Assembly: GCA_021824855.1 (NCBI GenBank)
Contig: JAKAJX010000095.1
Span: 1 to 5,321 of the forward strand
DNA: 5,321 nucleotides
Source: Bacteroidota bacterium
GTDB taxonomy: Bacteria; Bacteroidota; Bacteroidia; Chitinophagales; Chitinophagaceae
Reading direction: 5' to 3'
Shown: positions 1-4,501 of the stretch, in pieces
Layout of the letters: each line of letters begins with the position of its first letter
Numbering within the stretch: position 1 is the first letter of the stretch
Notes under the pieces: model-generated
Databases searched by the model: none
Told to the model about the DNA's origin: nothing
What the model saw: the letters and a program-made list of their open reading frames with translations, nothing else
Translations under genes and position numbers: made by a program

Positions 1-1
1 T

Positions 2-196
2 CAGTACAGCGAGTATGCGCAAACTACTCAATTTGTTGTAATCGTTGAGGGAATAGAAGTTGGAGGTACCTTTAAAACTCAGCGAGAAGCGAAAGACTAT
101 GCTTGCAGCAGAGGGTATCGTCCTGTGCATGTAGCAAGAGTACGTCATTTACAAGACAGGTCTCAACCTGCACATTGGAGAGTGGATCCTTGCTAA
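2..196 (+). CDS. Unrecognised protein, C-terminal end only (5' partial)
   Basis: Of the three plus-strand frames, only the one starting at base 2 stays open here. It gives 64 codons and a TAA at 194-196. It has no in-frame ATG, so the start lies left of the window. The visible protein begins with a hydrophobic, strand-like stretch (FVVIVEG), then a KTQREAK segment and a basic, aromatic C-terminus (GYRPVHVARVRH, ending in HWRVDPC). I do not recognise the family, and I see no membrane segment or catalytic motif. Coding is supported by the open frame and by a strong terminator about 35 nt after the stop. Bases 1-180 are about 45% G+C, clearly richer than the toxin gene downstream (a 60-nt sample there is about 22%), which may hint at a different origin. 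A short degraded resemblance to this gene appears at 450-520. Confidence 0.55.
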   Translation, partial: QYSEYAQTTQFVVIVEGIEVGGTFKTQREAKDYACSRGYRPVHVARVRHLQDRSQPAHWRVDPC

Positions 197-231
197 TGAA
201 AGTCAAGCAATGTAAAGATTAACTGGTTAAG

Positions 232-257
232 CGGATGTTTAGTGACATCCGTTTTTT
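232..257 (+). terminator. Rho-independent terminator of the 2-196 gene
   Basis: A perfect 7-bp stem, CGGATGT at 232-238 and ACATCCG at 245-251, encloses a 6-nt loop and is followed directly by six T's (252-257). It starts 35 nt after the stop codon of the partial gene and points the same way. This is a textbook intrinsic terminator and isolates that gene from the toxin-antitoxin module. On the opposite strand there is no comparable T-run beside the stem, so it is probably one-directional. Confidence 0.88.
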
Positions 258-441
258 ATGTAATAAACGTTATGTGGTTTTTTATAGCGTAGCTACGTTT
301 TTTTGAATGAAGTCTTAGAAATTTTTATTGAAGGCATTATTTCAATTTAATGATGATATAGAAGTTTAAAAAATAGTTGCGATATATTATAATTAATTTG
401 TATCATACGAATTGACAATCAATAAGTGAGGTAACTTGGAA

Positions 442-453
442 TTCACCGGTGAA
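442..453. repeat. 12-bp perfect palindrome TTCACCGGTGAA
   Basis: TTCACCGGTGAA equals its own reverse complement and has a G+C-rich core in otherwise A+T-rich DNA. It is partly nested in a second inverted pair, AATTC at 440-444 and GAATT at 455-459. It has no loop, so it is better read as a double-stranded protein-binding site than an RNA hairpin. No gene starts within 170 nt downstream, so its role is unknown, and chance cannot be excluded. Confidence 0.45.
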
Positions 454-520
454 GGGAATTTGATAGTCATAGGTGAGGACAAGACTTGACAAAGAGAAGC
501 GAAAGCTTTTAATTAGCAGA
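450..520 (+). pseudogene. Possible decayed copy of part of the 2-196 gene
   Basis: This stretch can be aligned with 46-112. TGAaGGGAAT at 450-459 matches TGAGGGAAT at 46-54 with one inserted base. AAGACT plus a TGA insertion plus CAAAGAGAAGCGAAAG (481-505) matches 74-95 with three mismatches, including 12 identical bases (GAGAAGCGAAAG). AGCAGA follows in both at similar distance. In one frame the copy reads KT-stop-QREAK, against KTQREAK in the upstream gene. In-frame stops at 487-489 and 514-516 mean it is not functional. The similarity is short and gapped, so coincidence remains a real possibility. Confidence 0.25.
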
Positions 521-529
521 TTGCTAATT
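511..529. repeat. Inverted repeat with 8-bp arms and a 3-nt loop
   Basis: AATTAGCA (511-518) and TGCTAATT (522-529) are exact reverse complements around the loop GAT. The stem is mostly A-T pairs and only two T's follow it before a G, so it is a poor terminator. It lies about 100 nt before the antitoxin start. It could be a weak hairpin in a longer leader transcript or a regulator binding site. Confidence 0.4.
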
Positions 530-592
530 TTGTATTAGATGAGAGGTATAAAATTTGATGTTTTTCACTTAGAATATAAAAAATATCATAAA

Positions 593-624
593 ATGCGTAT
601 AAATTAATAATATGCGTATATTTG
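593..624 (+). promoter_or_regulatory. Putative antitoxin promoter with tandem operator repeats
   Basis: The 9-bp sequence ATGCGTATA occurs exactly twice, at 593-601 and 612-620. The copies are 19 bp apart start to start, close to two helical turns. Each is near-palindromic (TAT-GCGT-ATA in the second copy). The second copy overlaps TATATTTG (617-624), an exact match to the Bacteroidota -7 element TAnnTTTG. I see no clear -33 TTTG, and the first repeat lies about where one would be. Ribbon-helix-helix antitoxins are known to repress their own promoters by binding short tandem sites, so this is a likely autoregulatory operator. The -7 match sits so close to the ATG at 631 that its transcript would be leaderless or nearly so. 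Confidence 0.5.
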
Positions 625-630
625 TGAAAT

Positions 631-873
631 ATGAAAGCAAGATTAAACCTTACAATAGATAATAACCTTCTAGAGAATATAAAGGGTTATGCACAGAAAC
701 AACAAACAAGTGTTTCCGAACTGGTTGAGAATTATTTTAAAATAGTTACAAAACCTTCTAAAAGAAAAAATGTAATTGATTTGATTGAAAAATTGGAAAA
801 GCCAGCAATAAAAGAAACTGCAGATTTGAAAGAATTATATTATCAGGATAAATCAAAAAAATATGGCTTCTAA
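631..873 (+). CDS. Ribbon-helix-helix antitoxin (DUF6364-like, VapB role)
   Basis: This small 80-residue protein should neutralise the PIN toxin encoded next and probably represses their shared promoter. The N-terminus MKARLNLTIDNNLLENIKGYA followed by SVSELVENYF (about 27-36) matches the beta-strand, helix, helix plan of ribbon-helix-helix DNA-binding proteins. In particular it resembles the DUF6364-type antitoxins common in Bacteroidota. The K/E-rich C-terminal half (about 41-80) would be the toxin-wrapping tail. The ATG at 631 is the first possible start, because an in-frame TGA lies at 625-627. No Shine-Dalgarno precedes it, as expected in this phylum. Its last 11 nt overlap the toxin gene, which implies translational coupling. 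The tandem repeat at 593-620 is its likely operator. The family assignment comes from sequence pattern alone. Confidence 0.85.
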   Translation: MKARLNLTIDNNLLENIKGYAQKQQTSVSELVENYFKIVTKPSKRKNVIDLIEKLEKPAIKETADLKELYYQDKSKKYGF

Positions 874-1285
874 AGTTTTTTTGGATGCAAACATATTGCT
901 TGATTTTACTTTGAAAAGAAATAAGTATGAACAGTCAAAGCAAATTATTAAATTAGCTATTAATGGAGATATTCAAGTTTATATATCTCCTTCTATATTG
1001 CATATTGTTGGCTATTGGCTTTCCAAATCATATGGGAATACAAAAGCAAAAGGGATTCTCTTAACACTGTTATCTGATGTAACGATAATTGATTTACCTC
1101 ATGAAGTAGTATTGACTGCATTACATTCAAAGATTTCAGATATTGAAGATGCTTTGCAATATTATACAGCTATACACTACAAGCTTGATTATTTTATTAG
1201 TCGAGATAAATTACTACAAAAGCAATCTATTCCTGTTTTGCCGGTTTATACCCCGGATGAATTTTTGAATGAATTTAAGAAATAG
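863..1285 (+). CDS. PIN-domain ribonuclease toxin, VapC-like
   Basis: The 140-residue protein fits the usual size of a VapC-type PIN toxin, a Mg-dependent endoribonuclease that cleaves RNA and halts translation when unopposed. The N-terminus carries the PIN hallmark FLDANILLDF, with D8 as the first metal ligand and D14 close by. E95-D96 in DIEDALQYY and D115 in ISRDK are the other expected acidic positions. The site where many PIN proteins have a conserved glutamate after the second strand (SPSILHIVGYWL, about 42-53) has no acidic residue. This is seen in related Bacteroidota PIN proteins, but the active site is atypical. The gene starts inside the antitoxin gene (11-nt overlap, different frame), the normal antitoxin-first arrangement. 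No plus-strand terminator is visible in the 130 nt before the convergent RRM gene. The RNA target cannot be read from the sequence. Confidence 0.87.
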   Translation: MASKVFLDANILLDFTLKRNKYEQSKQIIKLAINGDIQVYISPSILHIVGYWLSKSYGNTKAKGILLTLLSDVTIIDLPHEVVLTALHSKISDIEDALQYYTAIHYKLDYFISRDKLLQKQSIPVLPVYTPDEFLNEFKK

Positions 1286-1415
1286 AAAACCTAAAAAAAC
1301 TAATTACAATTCCATCACTAATTTCTCTGTAACCTACTAAAATCAACTAATTTCATTTTCTGTATCGGGAAATAAGTACAGTACTAGATTAAATCTTAAC
1401 TATTTCAATTAAGAA

Positions 1416-1706
1416 CTACCAACGTTTATTGCTACTTCCAAAATTGTTTTTATTACCTCTGTCTTCTCTTTCTTTTGCAATACTTACAGAAATTGTTCTT
1501 CCATTAATATCTTTTCCATTAAGATTACTCATTGCTTCTCTTGCTTCAGTTATTACATCCATTTCTATAAAACCAAATCCTCTGCTACGTCCTGTTTCTT
1601 TATCAGTAATTAATTTAGCCGAACTTACACTTCCGTATTGGCTAAACAAATTTCTTAAATCATCTTCAGTTGTTTGAAAACTCAAATTGCTTACATACAT
1701 GTTCAT
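1416..1706 (-). CDS. Single-RRM RNA-binding protein
   Basis: This 96-residue cytoplasmic protein is almost entirely one RNA recognition motif. RNP2 is MYVSNL (residues 3-8) and RNP1 is RGFGFIEM (42-49). The RNA-stacking aromatics Y4, F44 and F46 are all present. The domain runs from about residue 2 to 77 and ends in the typical GKDINGRTISVSIA strand. The short tail (about 78-96) is charged, then rich in N, G and S, as in the small RRM proteins of Bacteroidota and cyanobacteria, some of which are cold-induced. The start at 1706 is chosen because residue 1 sits just before the first strand. The second Met (residue 3) lies inside RNP2 and would truncate it. Upstream is a 488-nt gap shared with two divergent genes. 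It converges with the toxin gene. The RNA target is unknown. Confidence 0.93.
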   Translation of the reverse strand: MNMYVSNLSFQTTEDDLRNLFSQYGSVSSAKLITDKETGRSRGFGFIEMDVITEAREAMSNLNGKDINGRTISVSIAKEREDRGNKNNFGSSNKRW

Positions 1707-2194
1707 ACTGTAATATTTAATAATAAATAATAGGTGATAAAAAAAGCTGCCAGCAAAGAGTAAAGAGGAGAAAAATATTTACTGAGAAAGGTTGTAAAAA
1801 TTGATACAAATCCGGACTGAATGTTGAAAGAACTTTCTATTCACTCTGTAAATGTAGTGTTTTATTTTGATGAGGCAATATAGTGCAATTATAAAATAAA
1901 GCAATGAAGATGGATATTAAAGCATACCTTCATGTAAATAGTGTCACTTTTTTTTGCTTTGTATAAGAATTATAACTTATCTCTTCTTTATTTTTCTCAT
2001 ACATCTGCAGTGAGTTCAAATAATTTTCTGAAGTTGTTGTATTATGGTTTAATACAGTCTGAAGGTTAGTGAAATATACTTTAAACTAAGTGATTAATAT
2101 TAATTTTTAAATATTGTTGTTAGCGTACTATACCGGTTGTATTGTTAGTTTTATTTTTCGTATTATAATAATTTTTTAACTAAATAAAAAAAGA
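1707..2194. other. 488-nt divergent intergenic region between RNA-binding protein genes
   Basis: No supported gene lies here. The two longest tiny frames with ATG that I checked (1821-1883 and 1904-1966) encode only 20 residues each and lack supporting signals. The region contains the 5' flanks of both the minus-strand RRM gene and the plus-strand pair. Visible structure includes ATTAATATTAAT at 2093-2104, a 12-bp perfect palindrome. A hairpin has arms TGTATT (2038-2043) and AATACA (2051-2056). A run of eight T's follows AGTGTCAC near 1940-1954. On the minus strand TActcTTTG (1762-1754) resembles a -7 element with one extra spacer base, but no matching -33 is evident. The length leaves room for long leaders or a small RNA. 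Confidence 0.5.
2142..2169 (+). promoter_or_regulatory. Weak promoter candidate for the small-protein/cold-shock operon
   Basis: TTGTTA (2142-2147) and TATAAT (2164-2169), separated by 16 bp, resemble a general sigma-70 promoter. Within the same stretch TATTTTTC (2152-2159) matches the Bacteroidota TAnnTTTG element except for its last base, but has no TTTG at the right distance. In DNA this A+T-rich such matches are frequent by chance. Position alone, 25-50 nt before the ATG at 2195, favours it. Confidence 0.2.
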
Positions 2195-2443
2195 ATGACT
2201 CCAGAGCTTATTGAAAAATTTGTAGAAAATAAAGATCGAAAAAATGCAATTATTAATGTGCATTTTAAAGATAGAAATATGGTTTCAGGCATTTTTATTC
2301 GTGGATTGGATTATGAAGAACTGAAACAAAAAAATTTTTGGCGAATTGTAAGTAAAACACAGGCCGATACTTGGGAAGAAACACGCGATACTAATTTAGC
2401 CCGTATATACAGTGGAGCATCATTTACACGATTGTCTGAATAA
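2195..2443 (+). CDS. Small unrecognised protein, possible Sm-like fold, paired with cold-shock gene
   Basis: This 82-residue soluble protein has no signal peptide and no membrane segment. I do not recognise a named family. It has a short N-terminal helix (PELIEKFVE, about 3-11), then a strand pair, AIINVHFKD (18-26) and MVSGIFIRG (29-37), with a glycine between hydrophobics and D39 soon after. Later come FWRIV (48-52) and LARIYSGASFTRL (68-80). A helix, a strand, a turn, a G-containing strand and later strands is the layout of Sm/Hfq-type barrels, but no diagnostic motif proves this. The ATG is preceded by an A-rich stretch and an in-frame TAA at 2177-2179, so the start is well placed. It lies 32 nt before the cold-shock gene on the same strand, so the two are probably co-transcribed. 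A role in RNA binding is inferred from fold layout and context only. Confidence 0.8.
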   Translation: MTPELIEKFVENKDRKNAIINVHFKDRNMVSGIFIRGLDYEELKQKNFWRIVSKTQADTWEETRDTNLARIYSGASFTRLSE

Positions 2444-2475
2444 ATTGATTCTATTAAATAAAACGATAAATAACT

Positions 2476-2922
2476 ATGGCCGAATCTTGGAATAAAAAGG
2501 AACGAGAAAAGAAAAAGCAACAAAACAAAAAAGAAAAAGAAGAAAGAAAACAAGAACGAAAAAGTAAATCAACTCAAGGTAATAATCTTGATGCTATGAT
2601 AGCATATATTGATGAGAATGGCAACTTATCATCTGTTCCGCCGGATCCAAGAAAAAAAATTAAGATTGATGTAAACGATATTGTTATTGGTGTTCCTAAG
2701 CAAGAAGATATTATACCCGAAAATAATATACACAAAGGAGTTGTAACTTTTTTTAATGCTGCAAAAGGATATGGATTTATTAAAGATAAAGAAACACAAC
2801 AAAGTATTTTTGTGCATGCCAATAATTTAACTGAACTTATTAAAGAGCAAGATAAAGTAAGTTTTGAAATAGAGAAAGGGCATAAAGGGGCAGTTGCAGT
2901 AAATGTGAAATTGTTAAAATAA
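2476..2922 (+). CDS. Cold-shock-domain protein with lysine-rich N-terminal extension
   Basis: This 148-residue protein binds single-stranded RNA or DNA and is expected to act as an RNA chaperone in the cytoplasm. The cold-shock domain occupies about residues 86-148. RNP1 is KGYGFI (97-102), RNP2 is IFVHA (111-115), and the GVVTFFN strand (88-94) precedes them. Classic Csp proteins are about 65-70 residues, so roughly half of this one is extra. Residues 1-35 are almost all K, E, R and Q, probably a charged helix or RNA-binding tail. Residues 38-76 form a linker with AYIDENGNLSS, PPDPRKK and IGVP segments. I know this architecture from Bacteroidota cold-shock proteins. It is the second gene after the small protein at 2195-2443. 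Its stop is only 6 nt from the end of the convergent LolA-like gene, so no separate terminator fits between them. Confidence 0.93.
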   Translation: MAESWNKKEREKKKQQNKKEKEERKQERKSKSTQGNNLDAMIAYIDENGNLSSVPPDPRKKIKIDVNDIVIGVPKQEDIIPENNIHKGVVTFFNAAKGYGFIKDKETQQSIFVHANNLTELIKEQDKVSFEIEKGHKGAVAVNVKLLK

Positions 2923-2928
2923 CCGTTA

Positions 2929-3612
2929 CTACAACAAACCTTTATTAATGATGTAAGAGGTATAAGTTAATTCCACCTTACCTTTTTTACTTTTTAATTT
3001 TTGTTCTGCATTTGGTTTATCTCCGTCATCAAATTCAAGTGTAATACCTTTTGGCATTTTATAATCTTTAGTATTAAACTTAAAAACTACTTTATCGGGT
3101 AGCCCATAATTTGCATATTTTCCATAGGTAAAACTAATTTCATAAGTTCCATTTTCGTTGGTGGTAGTAATTGCTTTCTTAATTAAAAGATTAGGCTCGT
3201 CAATAAATAATGTTGTTAAAACTATATCGCTATTTTCGTTGGTAGGTAATAATTTAACAATCTTAACTTTAGTACCATCAACAATTGTTTCACCGGCATA
3301 TAGTGCAATAAAATTATTAATTGCCATAATAGAACTTACGTTCATGCTTACTCCGCCTTTTGGCAAAATAGAAATTCCATTTTCTCTTTTAAGCTGAAAA
3401 AAATTTGGTTTTTTGTATAGTACTTTTATTTTGCCAATTGGTGCTTTTATGAAAGCAATATCGGTTTTCATTTTTCCTTCTGCAACATATTCATTCACTG
3501 TATTTAATTTCAACTTTATTTTTTCTATTAATGCATTCATATCTTGTGCATTCGTTGAAAAATTTATTTCAAGCAGCCATATAATAAAAAATAATTTCGG
3601 TATTAATTTCAT
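2929..3612 (-). CDS. Secreted LolA-like lipoprotein-carrier-fold protein
   Basis: The 227-residue protein begins with MKLIPKLFFIIWLL, a basic then hydrophobic signal peptide, probably cleaved after NA at about residue 22 to leave Q23-D24. An unusual E15 sits in the hydrophobic part. There is no cysteine at that point, so it is not an obvious lipoprotein. The mature part reads as repeated amphipathic strands: YVAEGKMKTDIAFIKAP, IGKIKVLYKKPNFFQLKRE, KVVFKFNTKDYKMPKGI and GKVELTYTSY. This is typical of LolA/LppX-like half-barrels that carry lipids or lipoprotein acyl chains in the periplasm. Length and the KPNFFQ-type strand agree with Bacteroidota LolA-like proteins, but sequence identity to true LolA looks low. 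It lies 13 nt after the exporter permease, so it is probably the third operon gene. The cargo is unknown, and the family call is moderate. Confidence 0.72.
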   Translation of the reverse strand: MKLIPKLFFIIWLLEINFSTNAQDMNALIEKIKLKLNTVNEYVAEGKMKTDIAFIKAPIGKIKVLYKKPNFFQLKRENGISILPKGGVSMNVSSIMAINNFIALYAGETIVDGTKVKIVKLLPTNENSDIVLTTLFIDEPNLLIKKAITTTNENGTYEISFTYGKYANYGLPDKVVFKFNTKDYKMPKGITLEFDDGDKPNAEQKLKSKKGKVELTYTSYIINKGLL

Positions 3613-3625
3613 AATAGTTATGCTT

Positions 3626-4501
3626 TTAGCTTAATATATCTTTTTTGTTAAAGAAGTAAATTGTTGCGGTTATTAATGCTACAATATGCACTAATAAAAT
3701 AGTAGCTGATTGAATTATTTTTTCGGGATGTTGTATACTTCCTTTAATGGTAATGTTGGCATCATTTACTTTAAGGTCAAAAAATTCTTTCCATGCTACC
3801 ATGTGCGTAGTAAATAAATAAGGCTTTATAATATTAAATATTGGGATAGACATGGTGCTTAGTATGGTACAAATAATAATAATGCTCATAGTGGCAACTA
3901 TCGGCCCTATGCTATTCTCCGAAAACTGTGAAAGAAAAAATCCGAGAGAGGCAACTGTAGTCATAGCTAATGCGGCAAAACAAAATGCACCAATGTATCT
4001 CCAAAAAATATCTGCATTTTCTATTTGAACGGCATAATTATTTTTTAATAAAAACATATCATCTGTTCCAAATAGCCACATGCTTACAAACAATGCCAAT
4101 ATAGCCATCCAAACTAATAGTGAAACCGTATAAACTGTTGATGCAAAAAATTTAGCCAATAGAAATTCTGTTCTGCTTATGGGTTTGGTAAGTAATAAGC
4201 GTAAAGTGCCCATATTCGATTCTCCGCTTATCATATCTGCAGCAATTAAAGCAATAAGCAATGGCACATGCACCAATAATAATTGCAGTATAACATAGCA
4301 AACAAAATAGCCATTAATAATGTTTCCATTAATTTGTAATGTATTACTTAAATCGGCCATTACAAATGCAGCATATTCTTTTCCATCTACTTTTAAACCT
4401 AATTGCACTACAGCAATTAGAGCGGCAATGGCAATAAATGCAATATAAGTTCTTCGGCGTTTAAAAATTTTGTATAATTCAATTTGAAAAAGCTTCCACA
4501 T
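3626..4501 (-). CDS. ABC-2 type exporter permease
   Basis: This 291-residue inner-membrane protein has the six-helix plan of ABC-2 permeases. Hydrophobic segments lie near residues 18-36, 63-88, 118-144, 166-190, 198-222 and 265-285. The N-terminus (ELYKIFKRRRTY) is the basic amphipathic elbow helix that contacts the ATPase. After the second helix comes the family hallmark SGESNMGTLRLLL followed by KPISR (107-110 for PISR). It partners the ATPase encoded just upstream. Its start overlaps the ATPase end by 23 nt, a strong sign of coupled translation and fixed stoichiometry. ATG at 4501 is well placed because it opens directly into the elbow helix. Relatives export drugs, peptides or lipids, or act in gliding and NatAB-type systems. 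The substrate cannot be told here. The downstream LolA-like gene hints at an envelope lipid or lipoprotein role. Confidence 0.9.
   Translation of the reverse strand: MWKLFQIELYKIFKRRRTYIAFIAIAALIAVVQLGLKVDGKEYAAFVMADLSNTLQINGNIINGYFVCYVILQLLLVHVPLLIALIAADMISGESNMGTLRLLLTKPISRTEFLLAKFFASTVYTVSLLVWMAILALFVSMWLFGTDDMFLLKNNYAVQIENADIFWRYIGAFCFAALAMTTVASLGFFLSQFSENSIGPIVATMSIIIICTILSTMSIPIFNIIKPYLFTTHMVAWKEFFDLKVNDANITIKGSIQHPEKIIQSATILLVHIVALITATIYFFNKKDILS

Larger units (their letters stand above)
197..630. other. Gene-free region between the first gene and the toxin-antitoxin module
   Basis: No convincing intact gene lies in these 434 nt. The left part holds the terminator of the preceding gene. 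A weaker palindrome, CGTAGCTACG at 288-297, is followed by seven T's. The middle (about 420-510) is less A+T-rich than its surroundings and carries a 12-bp palindrome and a stretch resembling the gene at 2-196. The right part holds a hairpin (511-529) and the putative promoter and operator of the antitoxin. A second, weaker promoter candidate is TTTG at 529-532 with TATTTG-like TAaaaTTTG at 549-557, where the -7 spacer is one base longer than consensus. If used, it would give a leader of roughly 65 nt. Confidence 0.6.

Noticed and set aside
265..304. Second terminator-like structure: AAACGT and ACGTTT arms, inner CGTAGCTACG palindrome, then seven T's
   Set aside because: The inner stem is only three or four pairs, the outer arms are 24 nt apart, and a strong terminator already lies just upstream. 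Not convincing enough to list separately.
412..440. TTGACA at 412-417 as a sigma-70 promoter
   Set aside because: No -10-like sequence lies at a suitable distance, and this phylum uses a different consensus.
1376..1396. Odd-centred palindromes AGTACAGTACT and AGATTAAATCT after the RRM gene
   Set aside because: Single-base centres cannot form RNA hairpins and no T-run follows on the minus strand, so they are not a terminator.
1429..1677. 82-codon plus-strand open frame opposite the RRM gene
   Set aside because: It is an antisense shadow of the RRM gene, which has complete RNP1 and RNP2 motifs on the minus strand.
1821..1883. 20-codon plus-strand frame in the intergenic region
   Set aside because: Too short, no promoter or start context, and no recognisable motif; expected by chance.
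1904..1966. 20-codon plus-strand frame ending near the eight-T run
   Set aside because: Same reasons; composition offers no support for coding.
2311..2553. 80-codon minus-strand frame rich in phenylalanine
   Set aside because: It arises from the lysine-rich start of the cold-shock gene read backwards and overlaps two genuine genes.
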